From NCBI RefSeq assembly GCF_900104035.1, contig NZ_FNIT01000004.1, positions 333,845-397,844 of the forward strand: a stretch of 64,000 bases of DNA, given 5' to 3'. The notes under the pieces were generated by a model. The model saw nothing but the letters and a program-made list of their open reading frames with translations. It did not search any database and was not told the origin of the DNA. The first letter of the stretch is position 1; every line of letters starts with the position of its first letter. This DNA comes from Aureimonas jatrophae. Its GTDB lineage: Bacteria; Pseudomonadota; Alphaproteobacteria; Rhizobiales; Rhizobiaceae. A program made the position numbers and the translations under genes. This document shows, piece after piece, positions 18,869-27,702 of this stretch.

Positions 18869-20801
18869 GGGCCGCGGGAACGGGACGCACCGTCCCGCCC
18901 CCCGCTCTCAGCGCGAGCCGGTCGTCCACTTCCTCGCGCTGGAGCCGGAGAAGCGCGTCGGCCGCGCTCTCGGGACGGCCGAACAGGTAGCCCTGGCCGA
19001 GGCCGCAGCCGGCTCGCGACACGAGCAGACGCTGCTCTTCGGTTTCGATGCCCTCGGCGACGACGTCGAGGCGCAGGCGACGGGCGAGCGTGCACATGGT
19101 GGAGATGATGGCGAGGCCGTTCTCGCCGATGCGGCCGTTCGCCAGGAAGGACCGGTCGATCTTCAGCTTGTCGAAGGGGAAGCGGCTGAGGTAGCCGAGC
19201 GAGGAGTAGCCGGTGCCGAAGTCGTCGAGCGAGACGCGGCAGCCGAGCGCGCGCAGCACCCCCATCGTCCTGAGCGCTGCCTCGTCGTTGTCGATCAGCA
19301 CCGTTTCGGTGATCTCCACCACGAAGCGGTTGGGCGCCAGGCCGGTCTCGGCGAGAACGTCGCGGATGTGGTCGACGAGGCCGCCGTCGGCGAACTGGCG
19401 CGTTGACACGTTCACCGCCACGAACACGGTCTCAGGCCAGGGCCGGGCCGCGCGCGCCGCCTCGGCGATCACCCAACGCCCGATCTCGAGGATCTGGGCG
19501 TTTTCCTCGGCGAGCGGAATGAACTCGGCCGGCGAGATGGCGCCGAACTCGGGGTGACGCCAGCGCAGGAGCGCCTCGAAGCCGCGCGTGCGCGTCGTGC
19601 GCAGGTCCACCACCGGCTGGAAGGCCAGATGCATCTCGCCGCGCTCGATCGCGCCGCGCAGGTCCTCCTGCAGGCGGCGGCGATACAGAAAGGCGTGCTT
19701 CATCTCGGGCCGGAACTCGACCGCGCGCCCGCGCCCGGCCAGCTTGGCCTCGTAGAGCGCGATGTCGGCGTCCTTCAGGAGACCCGCCTCGCCCTCCTCG
19801 TCGTCGCCGGCGGCGCTGGCAAAGCCCAGCGTGACGCCGACCGCGATCTCGCGTCCATCCGTGAGCACAGGCTCGCCCATGCGCGCCAGGATGCGCTGGC
19901 AGGCCGCGCGGCTGCGCCGGCCGGCCTCCTCGCCCTCGTAGAGAAGGGCGAACTCGTCGCCGCCGATGCGGGCGATCTCGGCCGCATCCGGTGCGGCGGC
20001 GCGCAGGCGCTGCGACACCCGCGTGAGAACCAGGTCGCCGATGTCGTGGCCGTGCGTGTCGTTGAGCGTCTTGAAATGGTCGACGTCGACCAGGATCACG
20101 GTTCGCTCGCCGGTACGCGCGAGGGTGCCGAGGCGCGCGCCGAAGCTCAAGCGGTTCGCGATGCCGGTCAGCGCGTCGCGGCGCACCGTATGGTCGAGCC
20201 GTGCGTTCTGGCGCAGGACGAAGGCGATCAGCGCCGCGCCCACCAGAACCAGCATCATCGTCATGGCGCACAGGCCCGCCAGGAGATGACGTAGGCGAAC
20301 CTGGTTCTCGGCGATGCGGTCCCCGGCCTGGGCATGGGCCATGGACGTCATGCGCACCAGGGGCTGGATCAGCGGCCCGACGATGGCCCCGGCGCGGCTG
20401 ATCGCGGCAGCCTCCGGCAGCCGGGCGATCAGGGGCTCGAGTTCGCGCACCGCGTTGCGAAGCAGCGGAAGCAGCTCGCCGCGCATCTCGGCGACCGGGA
20501 AGATGCCGCTCTCGATCAGGCCGACGCGGTTGCGCAGGATGGCGTAGCGCAGCTTCACCGGCTCGACGCCGTCGCGCGCCGCCTCCGCGATGCTGAGCTG
20601 GAGGCGCACGATCTCGAGCGCGGTCTGGCCAGCGTCGAAGGTCCGGTTGTAGCGCCCCGCCTCGTCGATCGAGCGCTGGTAGCTCACCGCCAGCGAGGTG
20701 CCTGCGACCGCGAGAACGGCCAGAAGGCCGGTCGCGCCGATCAGCCCGTAGCGCAGCGTCCGGAAGCGGCGCGGAAGAGACAGCCTCGCGCGATGGATCA
20801 T
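18858..20801 (-). CDS. GGDEF-EAL protein with periplasmic sensor
   Basis: A 647-residue inner-membrane protein. TM1 is at about residues 17-37, a helical periplasmic segment of about 120 residues follows, then TM2 near 160-182. The GGDEF domain has an intact [10 protein letters not shown] and [14 protein letters not shown]; the EAL domain has [26 protein letters not shown] and KIDRSF. Both enzymatic activities are possible. Its start overlaps the stop of the upstream Tat-exported gene (ATGA, 20798-20801), so the periplasmic partner is likely to signal through the periplasmic segment. Confidence 0.9.
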   Translation of the reverse strand: MIHRARLSLPRRFRTLRYGLIGATGLLAVLAVAGTSLAVSYQRSIDEAGRYNRTFDAGQTALEIVRLQLSIAEAARDGVEPVKLRYAILRNRVGLIESGIFPVAEMRGELLPLLRNAVRELEPLIARLPEAAAISRAGAIVGPLIQPLVRMTSMAHAQAGDRIAENQVRLRHLLAGLCAMTMMLVLVGAALIAFVLRQNARLDHTVRRDALTGIANRLSFGARLGTLARTGERTVILVDVDHFKTLNDTHGHDIGDLVLTRVSQRLRAAAPDAAEIARIGGDEFALLYEGEEAGRRSRAACQRILARMGEPVLTDGREIAVGVTLGFASAAGDDEEGEAGLLKDADIALYEAKLAGRGRAVEFRPEMKHAFLYRRRLQEDLRGAIERGEMHLAFQPVVDLRTTRTRGFEALLRWRHPEFGAISPAEFIPLAEENAQILEIGRWVIAEAARAARPWPETVFVAVNVSTRQFADGGLVDHIRDVLAETGLAPNRFVVEITETVLIDNDEAALRTMGVLRALGCRVSLDDFGTGYSSLGYLSRFPFDKLKIDRSFLANGRIGENGLAIISTMCTLARRLRLDVVAEGIETEEQRLLVSRAGCGLGQGYLFGRPESAADALLRLQREEVDDRLALRAGGGTVRPVPAALSA

Positions 20802-21301
20802 GACACGGCTTCGATTTCGCAGAGCTGCCAGACCGCGCGGCTGTAGTAGGTCTGGTGCCGCAGTTCCTCGCGCTGGTCGAACGGAAACAGAAGAAAGATC
20901 GGCCCCTTGTCGCTGACCGGCATCAGGACGCCGTCCTGCCGGGTGGCGAACAGCCCGTCGGCTGCCACGATCTCGTCGGCGTCGGCCTCCACGACGTAGT
21001 CGTTGAGCGCGACGAGCCGCAGGCGCGGTGAGCGCAGACGGACGGCCGCAAACAAATCGCGCGCCGAGATGCCGGAGAACTCGGCGGGTGCCTGGTGCCA
21101 CAGGGTCGTGGTGCGGAAGCGGGTCTGCGGCAGCGCGTCGAGCGCGGCCCCGTCGAAGGCAAGATCGCCCGGCCCCGGCCCGGGCCCGACCGCACCGTGC
21201 ACCCGCAGCACCGGTTGCGCCGCAACCGCGAAGGCGCCACCCGCCAGCGAGAAGGGTAATAAGCCCGCCATACCGGTAAGGAACGATCGGCGACTTGCCA
21301 T
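20798..21301 (-). CDS. Tat-exported molybdopterin-fold-like periplasmic protein
   Basis: A 167-residue protein with a Tat-type signal (MASRRSFLTG followed by a hydrophobic stretch and AFA-like cleavage region around residue 27). The mature part (VLRVHGAVGPGPGPGDLAFDGAALDALPQ...) resembles the core of sulfite-oxidase-type molybdopterin-binding domains, but it is far shorter than an active enzyme and the cofactor-ligating Cys is not seen. It is translationally coupled to the membrane GGDEF/EAL gene, suggesting a sensory partner. It may be a cofactor-free ligand or redox sensor. Confidence 0.72.
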   Translation of the reverse strand: MASRRSFLTGMAGLLPFSLAGGAFAVAAQPVLRVHGAVGPGPGPGDLAFDGAALDALPQTRFRTTTLWHQAPAEFSGISARDLFAAVRLRSPRLRLVALNDYVVEADADEIVAADGLFATRQDGVLMPVSDKGPIFLLFPFDQREELRHQTYYSRAVWQLCEIEAVS

Positions 21302-21424
21302 GCATCAGACCCCGCTTCATGTCGCGCGATCTTTACGCCAGACAAGTTAAGCGTCTCTCGCGACTGGTCCCGCGAGCGCGAAGACTGCTCGAAAACTGAT
21401 CGCCGTTGCGCGCAGAACGCAAAA

Positions 21425-21455
21425 CGGGCCCCGGAGCGCTCGGCTCCGGGGCCCG
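21425..21455 (-). terminator. Rho-independent-like terminator of the ribose-type ABC operon
   Basis: A perfect 13-bp GC-rich stem CGGGCCCCGGAGC / GCTCCGGGGCCCG with a 5-nt loop, 34 bp downstream of the binding-protein stop. On the minus strand the stem is followed by TTTTG, giving a short U tract. Confidence 0.75.
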
Positions 21456-21489
21456 CCCGAACAGGCGCGCCGCGCCTGCGGTCCGATCG

Positions 21490-22443
21490 TCAGAACGGCG
21501 AGTCGGGGTAGTAGAACTCGCTCGCGTTATCCTTGGTGACCAGCGTGGCGTCCAGGATATAGGAGCCGCGGATCGGGTTCTGGTCGTAGAAGTTGGCGGC
21601 CGTCAGCTCCATCGCGGTGGCGATCATGGCCGGCGGATACAGGACGTCCACGGGGACCATCTTGTCGCCGTCCGCCACGCGCTTGATCATGTCCTTCATG
21701 CCGGCGCCGCCCACCACGAACTGGATGTCGGAGCGGCCCGACTGCTGGATGGCCTCGAGCACGCCCACGACCATGTCGTCGTCCTGCGCCCAGACCGCGT
21801 CGATCTTGGGATGCTTGGACAGGTAGTCCTGCATGACGCGGAAGGCGTCGTCGCGCGACCAGTTGCCGAACTGGCGGTCGAGCACCTTGATCTGCGAGCC
21901 GGCGATGCCCTCGTCGAAGCCTTTCTGGCGCTCCTCGTCGATCACGATCGGCAGGCCGCGGATCACCACGACGTCGCCCCCGTTCGGCATGCGCTCCTTG
22001 ATGTACTCTCCCGCCACGCGGCCGAGCTCGGGGTTGTTGCCGGCGACGTAGAGGTCCTGGATCGAGGGATCCGACAGGGCCCGGTCGACCACGGTCACGA
22101 AGGTGCCCTTCTCCTTGACCTGCCGGATCGGGTCGGTCAGCTCGTCGGAGTTGTGCGGCAGCGTGACCAGGGCATCCATGCCCTGCGCGGTCAGGTCCTC
22201 CAGCGCGTTGGCCTGGGAGGCGCCGTCGGGCGAGGTCTTCAGGACGACCTTGAGGCCGGGATAGCGCTTCTCGAGCTGCGCCTTGGCGCGCTCGGCGTGG
22301 TAGACGACGCCGCCGGTCCAGCCGTGGTCGGCGGCCGGGATCGAGACCGCCATGGTGACCTGACGCGGCTCCTGCGCAAGGGCCGCGCTTCCGAGCGCTG
22401 CGGCCAGCAGCGCGCCCGCCAGGGGTGCCAGAATTCTCTTCAT
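21490..22443 (-). CDS. sugar ABC transporter periplasmic binding protein (ribose type)
   Basis: A 317-residue exported protein with a Sec signal peptide (MKRILAPLAGALLAAALGSAALA, cleavage about residue 23). The mature fold is a type-I periplasmic sugar-binding protein: TMAVSIPAADHGWTGGV, VTLPHNSDELTDPI, FVTVVDRALSD, DAVWAQDDDMVVGVLEAI. It is the last gene of an ATPase-permease-binding-protein operon on the minus strand. Ligand is a pentose, hexose or polyol by family; no specific sugar can be named. Confidence 0.92.
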   Translation of the reverse strand: MKRILAPLAGALLAAALGSAALAQEPRQVTMAVSIPAADHGWTGGVVYHAERAKAQLEKRYPGLKVVLKTSPDGASQANALEDLTAQGMDALVTLPHNSDELTDPIRQVKEKGTFVTVVDRALSDPSIQDLYVAGNNPELGRVAGEYIKERMPNGGDVVVIRGLPIVIDEERQKGFDEGIAGSQIKVLDRQFGNWSRDDAFRVMQDYLSKHPKIDAVWAQDDDMVVGVLEAIQQSGRSDIQFVVGGAGMKDMIKRVADGDKMVPVDVLYPPAMIATAMELTAANFYDQNPIRGSYILDATLVTKDNASEFYYPDSPF

Positions 22444-22521
22444 GCTCGATTCCTCCCAAGGAATGGCCGGGACGTAGGACAAGAGACCGCCTGCGCCCCG
22501 GAAGCGCCGGCGGCCGCGAAG

Positions 22522-23523
22522 CTACCGCTTGGCCAGCGAGCGCTGGACCAGCATGGCGACGATGATGATGAGGCCCTGGACGGCGCCGATCAGGTATTCC
22601 GACACGAGGTCGGACAGCACCATGATGTTGCCGACCACCTCGAGGATCAGCGCGCCGCAGACCGTGCCCCAGACGCGGCCGACGCCGCCGCGCAGCGCGG
22701 TGCCGCCGATCACCACGGCGGTGATGGCCTGCAGCTCCCAGAGAAGGCCGGTCGTGGCGGTGGCGGCGCCCAGGCGCGGCACGTAGATGAGCACCGCGAT
22801 CGCCACGCACACGCCCTGGATGACGTAGGTGATCGTGCGCACGCGGTTCACCGACACGCCGGAGTAGCGGGCCACGTCCTCGTTGGAGCCGACCGCCATG
22901 ACGTGGCGGCCGAAGCGCGTGCGATAGAGCACGAAGGCGCCGACCGCGGCGACAAGGAGGATCGCCACCACGGGCAGCGGCACGCCGAGGACGTTGCCGA
23001 AGTAGACCGGCCGGTAGGCGGCACGCAGGTCCTGCGAGCGCATCGCGATCGAGCCGCCCTCGGCGAGGAACACGGTCAGGGCGCGGTAGATGCCCATCGT
23101 GCCGAGCGTGACGATGAAGGGCTCGATGCGTCCGATCGTGGTGGTCAGTCCGTTCACGAGACCGCAAAGGGCACCGGTCACGAGCGCCAGCCCCATGCCG
23201 ACCGCCAGGAGGGGCACGACGCCCTCCACGGGCGCGGCGTTCAGGAACAGGATCATCGTGCCGGCGACAAAGGCCGCCATGGCGCCGACCGAGAGATCGA
23301 GCCCGCCGGCCGAGATCACGAAGGTCGCCCCCACCGCGATCACGGCGATGAAGGCCGAGCGGGTCACGACGTTGAGGATGTTGTCGATCCCGAGGAAGTT
23401 CGGGTTGACGAGCGCGCCGAACACGACGAGCAGGGCCAGCGCGGCGAAGGGCGCGGCGGCGCGAAGGTCGATCGCGGGCCGGCGCGGCGCCGGCGCGGAG
23501 GCGGGGGACACGGCGTCGGTCAT
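22522..23523 (-). CDS. sugar ABC transporter permease (ribose/RbsC type)
   Basis: A 333-residue inner-membrane permease with about eight to ten helices. The family signature ISAGGLDLSVGAMAAFVAG and the C-terminal TAVVIGGTALRGGVGRVWGT are present. ATG 23523 overlaps the stop of the ATPase gene by 4 bp (23520-23523), so the two subunits are coupled. It forms the membrane channel of the importer with the two-domain ATPase and the binding protein. Confidence 0.92.
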   Translation of the reverse strand: MTDAVSPASAPAPRRPAIDLRAAAPFAALALLVVFGALVNPNFLGIDNILNVVTRSAFIAVIAVGATFVISAGGLDLSVGAMAAFVAGTMILFLNAAPVEGVVPLLAVGMGLALVTGALCGLVNGLTTTIGRIEPFIVTLGTMGIYRALTVFLAEGGSIAMRSQDLRAAYRPVYFGNVLGVPLPVVAILLVAAVGAFVLYRTRFGRHVMAVGSNEDVARYSGVSVNRVRTITYVIQGVCVAIAVLIYVPRLGAATATTGLLWELQAITAVVIGGTALRGGVGRVWGTVCGALILEVVGNIMVLSDLVSEYLIGAVQGLIIIVAMLVQRSLAKR

Positions 23524-25052
23524 GCGTCTTCCGCCACCAGGGCGGCCTCCTTCTCGTTGGTTCCCGTCGCCAGCATGACGATGGCGCGCTCGGTCATGCG
23601 CTCGCCCGCGACCTCGCCGGCCACGCGTCCCTCGCGCATCACCAGGATGCGGTCGCACAGGCCAATCAGCTCGGGCATCTCGGAGGACACGACGATCACC
23701 GACGTCCCGCCCTTCGCGAGCTCGGCCACGAAGCGGTAGATCTCGGCCTTGGTGCCGATGTCGATGCCGCGCGTCGGCTCGTCGATCACGACGATGCGGG
23801 GATCGAGCAGCATCATCTTGGCCAGCAGCAGCTTCTGCTGGTTGCCGCCCGAGAGCTGTCCGGCGAGCAGCCGGGGATCGCGCGTGCGGATGTCGAACTC
23901 GCGGATCGCGGTCTGGAGGGCCGCGTCCTCGCGGGCGCGGTTGATGCCGAGGCCCCCGGCGAATTTTCGCAAGGCGGCGAGCGTCAGATTGGTGCGAAGG
24001 TCCTGGGCGAGCAGGAGCCCTTTTCCCTTGCGATCCTCGCTGAGGTAGACGATGCCCGCGCGCATCGCGTCGGCGGGCTTGCGGAAGCGCACCTCGCGCC
24101 CGTCCAGGCGCACGCACCCCGTGGCCGGGCGCAGCGCGAGGATGCCCTCCATCAGCTCCGTGCGGCCCGCGCCGACGAGGCCCGCGAACCCCAGGATCTC
24201 GCCGCGACCGAGCCGAAACGACGCGCCGTGGACGAAGCCCGGCACCTGGACGTCCTCGGCCTCCAGCACGGTTTCGGCGCTTTCGCCGGCGTCCGCGCGC
24301 TCCGGGTACAGGCGGGCGACGTCGCGGCCCACCATGAGGCGCGCCATGCCGGCCGTGTCGAGCGTCTCCGCCGGCACGGTGTCGACGCGCCGTCCGTCGC
24401 GCAGCACCGTGACGCGCGTGGCCAGCAGCTTCACCTCCGGCAGGCGGTGCGAGATGTAGAGGATGCCGACGCCGCGCTCGCGGATACGGCGGATGACGGC
24501 GATCAGAGCCTCGGTCTCGTGCGGGGTCAGCGAGGCGGTGGGCTCGTCGAAGATCACGGCGCGATGCGGCACGAGCAGGGCGCGCGCGATCTGGACGAGC
24601 TGGCGTTGGGCGATCGAGAGGCGGTGGACGGGGGTGTCGGGCGGTATCTGCGCGCCGAGGTCGGCGAGCGCGGCGCCCGCGTCGCGGTTCATGGCGCGCC
24701 GGTCGATCACGAGCCCGCGCCGCGGCTCGCGGCCGAGAAAGATGTTCTCGGCGGCCGTCAGGTCGGGGGCGAGCAGGATCTCCTGATGGACCAGCACCAC
24801 GCCGCGCCGCTCGGCCTCGCGCACGCCGCCCGCGCCCAGCGGCGCGCCGTCCAACAGGACGCGGCCGCCGGTCGGAACCAGATGGCCCGACAGGATCTTC
24901 ATGAGCGTGGACTTGCCGGCGCCGTTCTCGCCGATCAGCGCGTGGACCTCGCCGGGCAGGAGCGTCAGCGATACGTCGCTGAGGACCTCCACCGGCCCGA
25001 AGCGCTGCGTGATGCCCTCGGCAGCCAGAACGGGGCGCGTTTCCGCGCTCAC
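23520..25052 (-). CDS. sugar ABC transporter ATP-binding protein, two tandem NBDs (RbsA/MglA type)
   Basis: A 510-residue ATPase with two nucleotide-binding domains. NBD1 has Walker A GENGAGKST (about residue 42), signature LSIAQRQL and Walker B VIFDEPT. NBD2 has a degenerate Walker A (GLVGAGRTE), signature LSGGNQQK and VVIDEPTRGID, the usual asymmetry of the class. The start is GTG 25052. As first gene of the operon it energises uptake of a monosaccharide. Confidence 0.93.
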   Translation of the reverse strand: MSAETRPVLAAEGITQRFGPVEVLSDVSLTLLPGEVHALIGENGAGKSTLMKILSGHLVPTGGRVLLDGAPLGAGGVREAERRGVVLVHQEILLAPDLTAAENIFLGREPRRGLVIDRRAMNRDAGAALADLGAQIPPDTPVHRLSIAQRQLVQIARALLVPHRAVIFDEPTASLTPHETEALIAVIRRIRERGVGILYISHRLPEVKLLATRVTVLRDGRRVDTVPAETLDTAGMARLMVGRDVARLYPERADAGESAETVLEAEDVQVPGFVHGASFRLGRGEILGFAGLVGAGRTELMEGILALRPATGCVRLDGREVRFRKPADAMRAGIVYLSEDRKGKGLLLAQDLRTNLTLAALRKFAGGLGINRAREDAALQTAIREFDIRTRDPRLLAGQLSGGNQQKLLLAKMMLLDPRIVVIDEPTRGIDIGTKAEIYRFVAELAKGGTSVIVVSSEMPELIGLCDRILVMREGRVAGEVAGERMTERAIVMLATGTNEKEAALVAEDA

Positions 25053-25203
25053 GCCCGGTTTCCCCGATCGGCATGGCTTCGCACCCGATGATCCCGCATC
25101 CGGCTGTCCTCCCGGCGCGAAGTCTTACGCAAGTCGCTTGAGGTACGAAAGTCATTTCGCGGCCCACGCTTCACAGTTGCGTTGGGTCGTCAGGCATCCG
25201 AAT

Positions 25204-25217
25204 CTTTGCCGGCAAAG
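25204..25217. promoter_or_regulatory. 14-bp palindrome in the intergenic region before the CxxC protein gene
   Basis: CTTTGCCGGCAAAG is a perfect palindrome lying 15 bp upstream of the ATG of the next gene and 151 bp upstream of the divergent ABC ATPase start. It could be an operator for either side; no regulator gene is adjacent. Confidence 0.4.
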
Positions 25218-25232
25218 GGAGAGCTCAGGTCC

Positions 25233-25856
25233 ATGCCTCGACAGAACCGCGTGACGCCCTTCGGTGCGCTGATCGCCACCCCCGACCGGGGCACCCTGAT
25301 GGGAAACCGGGGCATCCTGCACGATGCAGCGGGGCATCTGGGGACACGGCGCTGGGCCCACCCCCATTGGGTCGCGTGCCGCCTCGACTTCGGGAGCCGG
25401 CGGCGACCGATCATGGCGCCGGGCCGCTACACCGAACTCTTCTTTCTCGACGAGGCGACGTCGCTCGCCGCGGGTCATCGCCCCTGCGCCGAGTGCCGGC
25501 GCGAGGACTTCGGGCGCTTCCGGGCGGCCTGGGCGCTCGCCCATCCCGCAGAGCCCGCCTCCGCGCCGCTGATCGATCGCCGGCTCCACGCCGAGCGCGT
25601 GCGGCGGGACCGCACGCAGGTCACGTTCGAGCATCCCGCCAGGACGCTTCCCGTCGGCACGATGGTTCAACTCGGTGGAGCAGCCTGGCTGGTATCGGGC
25701 GATACGCTGCGCCGCTGGCATGGGGGCGGATACGGCGAGGCGCGGGCGCGGCCGGATGGTTCGGTCACCGTCCTCACGCCGCGCCCGACCGTCGCGGCGC
25801 TGGAGGCAGGCTATGCCGTCGCGCTTCATTCCAGCGTTGCGGCCACCGGCGCCTGA
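25233..25856 (+). CDS. hypothetical protein with Ada-like GHRPCAECRR motif
   Basis: A 207-residue soluble protein of unknown function. The central GHRPCAECRREDFGRF is reminiscent of the zinc-binding CxxC segment of Ada methyl-phosphotriester domains (FRPCKRC), but the rest does not match Ada and only one CxxC pair is visible. ATG 25233 is preceded by a purine-rich GGGAGAG. It stands between the ABC operon (divergent) and a host-attachment protein gene. Confidence 0.65.
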   Translation: MPRQNRVTPFGALIATPDRGTLMGNRGILHDAAGHLGTRRWAHPHWVACRLDFGSRRRPIMAPGRYTELFFLDEATSLAAGHRPCAECRREDFGRFRAAWALAHPAEPASAPLIDRRLHAERVRRDRTQVTFEHPARTLPVGTMVQLGGAAWLVSGDTLRRWHGGGYGEARARPDGSVTVLTPRPTVAALEAGYAVALHSSVAATGA

Positions 25857-25949
25857 AACCCCGTGCTGTATCGGCATCCATTTGCCGGCCGGGGCGTTGG
25901 TCCCCTCCCAAGGGCGGCGCAAGGCCGCCGACGCAAGAGGAGAGGTTCC

Positions 25950-26354
25950 ATGCAGATCCCCAAGGGCGCGACGATCGCCGTCGCCGACGGCCAGAAGCTC
26001 TCGATGTTCCGCAACACGGGCGGACCCGACGCGCCGAAGCTGCAGGCGATCGACGCGCCCGCCGTGTCGACGACGAACCGGAGCGGCGGCGCGGGCCACT
26101 CGTCGAGCGCGGCCAACCCGCAGGATGCGCAGGTCGACGAGGACGGGTTCGCTGCGGGCATCGCCGAGCTTCTCAACGCGCAGGCGACGAGCGGAAAGCT
26201 CGAGGGACTGGTCGTGGTGGCCGCGCCCCGCACGCTGGGCGAGCTGCGCAAGCACTACCATCCCAAGCTCAAGGAGAAGCTGGTGGGCGAGGTCTCCAAG
26301 GACCTGACCGGCCAGACCAGCGAGGACATCGAGCGCGCGCTTCAGGCCGCCTGA
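25950..26354 (+). CDS. host attachment protein family (AtsE/baeRF-like)
   Basis: A 134-residue cytosolic protein. TIAVADGQKLSMFRNTG at the N-terminus, the Gly/Ser-rich loop RSGGAGHSSSAANP and the C-terminal GLVVVAAPRTLGELRKHY...LVGEVSKDLT are typical of the 'host attachment' family (first named for the Agrobacterium attachment gene region; fold related to release-factor-like baeRF proteins). Real biochemical role is unknown. ATG 25950 follows AGGAGAGG. A strong hairpin follows the stop. Confidence 0.82.
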   Translation: MQIPKGATIAVADGQKLSMFRNTGGPDAPKLQAIDAPAVSTTNRSGGAGHSSSAANPQDAQVDEDGFAAGIAELLNAQATSGKLEGLVVVAAPRTLGELRKHYHPKLKEKLVGEVSKDLTGQTSEDIERALQAA

Positions 26355-26366
26355 CGGTCCACGGGC

Positions 26367-26391
26367 GGCGCCCCCGAGGATCGGGGGCGCC
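26367..26391. terminator. bidirectional terminator hairpin
   Basis: A perfect 11-bp stem GGCGCCCCCGA / TCGGGGGCGCC with a GGA loop lies between the converging host-attachment gene and the L,D-transpeptidase gene. The T-rich stretch after it is short (CCTTTCC), so it is a GC-strong, U-poor terminator as is common in high-GC genomes. Confidence 0.7.
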
Positions 26392-26417
26392 GCGCCTTTC
26401 CGATTATTCGCCCCGAC

Positions 26418-27641
26418 TTAGCCCGGCTGGCTGCCGGCGTTGTCCGGGCTCGCAGCGGGCGCTGCGTCGGGAGCCGGCTGAGCCGCGGTCTCGCCGGCCG
26501 GCGGTGCCGCCGCCGTCGCCCCCGTTGGCTCCTGACCTTCCTCCAGGAAGTGCACCTCGGTGCGCTCCTTCTCGACGATCCCGGCCAGCGCCTCGGCATC
26601 CCAGTTCGTCAGGCGCACGCAGCCGTGGCTGTTGGTCTTGTCGATCTTGGTGGGCTCGGGCGTGCCGTGGATGCCGTAGGTCGGCTTGGTGAGCGCGATC
26701 CAGACCGAGCCGACCGGACCGTTGGGGCCGGGCGCGATCTCCAGGAGTTCCTTGTTCTGGCCCTGCTGGAAGTTCTTCTTCGGGTTGTAGGTGTAGCCGG
26801 GGTCATGGGCGACGCGCTCGACGCGCATGTCGCCGCTCGGCGAGGGCGTATCCTCCGAGCCGATCGTGGCGGGCGCCGTCATGATGATCTTCCCGTCCTC
26901 GCCATAGGCCAGGATCTCACCGCGCGACTTGTCCACCTCGATACGCGTCACGAGGCCCTCCGGGGCGGCGCCGGGATCGGCGACCAGCGCGCCTGTGCCG
27001 GCCTTGGTCCATTGGGCGTCCGGGTTCAACGCCTCGAGCAGCCCCTCGCTCATATGGAAACGCTCGCCCAGCATCTCCTCCACGCCGCGGTAGCCGACCC
27101 ACTTCAGCTTGGCGAGGTCGGCATAGTCGGAGGGAATGCGCTTCACGTAACGCCCGTCGATGTCTTTTTCCGTGATCTCGTAGGTCTTCACCGCGGGGGC
27201 GGAGTCCTGCGTCAGCGCCCGCCACATGTCGTCGTCCACCCGGCCGTCCACGGGCAGGCCGCGCCGCTCCTCGAAGAGCCGGATCGCCTTCACCGTGTTC
27301 TCGCCCGACAGGCCGTCGATCACGCCGGGCGAGGCGTGGGCGCGGTCGAGGAGCACCTGAAGGCGCACCAGGAAGGGGTCGGGATCGGTCAGCGCCTCGG
27401 CCGCGCGGCGCGCCTCGTCCTCGGTCGGCAGCGTGTCGGGGTCCTTGGCGGGCGGCGCCTCATCGGGCTTCTCGGCGCGCTTGCGCTCGGCCTCGGCGAG
27501 GCGCTCGCGAAAGGCGCCGGGCTCCGCCGCGTTGATCTCGTCGGCGCCGAGCGTCGCCGCCTGAAGATGCGTGCCCGACAGGAGCAGAAGCCCCAAACCC
27601 ATGAGTGACGACAACCGACGCACGACCCGAACTCCCGACAT
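26418..27641 (-). CDS. L,D-transpeptidase (YkuD) with peptidoglycan-binding domain
   Basis: A 407-residue exported enzyme that makes 3-3 crosslinks in peptidoglycan or anchors proteins to it. It has an N-terminal signal peptide after MSGVRVVRRLSS, a helical linker, a PG_binding_1-like module (SPGVIDGLSGENTVKAIRLFEERRGL), and a YkuD domain with the intact catalytic motif SHGCVRLTN near residue 345. The C-terminal tail is Pro/Ala-rich and disordered. ATG 27641 is preferred because the signal peptide follows at once. Confidence 0.9.
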   Translation of the reverse strand: MSGVRVVRRLSSLMGLGLLLLSGTHLQAATLGADEINAAEPGAFRERLAEAERKRAEKPDEAPPAKDPDTLPTEDEARRAAEALTDPDPFLVRLQVLLDRAHASPGVIDGLSGENTVKAIRLFEERRGLPVDGRVDDDMWRALTQDSAPAVKTYEITEKDIDGRYVKRIPSDYADLAKLKWVGYRGVEEMLGERFHMSEGLLEALNPDAQWTKAGTGALVADPGAAPEGLVTRIEVDKSRGEILAYGEDGKIIMTAPATIGSEDTPSPSGDMRVERVAHDPGYTYNPKKNFQQGQNKELLEIAPGPNGPVGSVWIALTKPTYGIHGTPEPTKIDKTNSHGCVRLTNWDAEALAGIVEKERTEVHFLEEGQEPTGATAAAPPAGETAAQPAPDAAPAASPDNAGSQPG

Positions 27642-27702
27642 CCCGTGACACGATGGTCCTGAACGTGGCATGGCCGGTTCCGGTTGCCGCCCATCCTGTG
27701 GA

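Noticed and set aside
21406..23739. 777-codon plus-strand frame opposite the sugar ABC genes
   Set aside because: No domain, skewed composition, and it crosses a strong terminator hairpin and three real genes.
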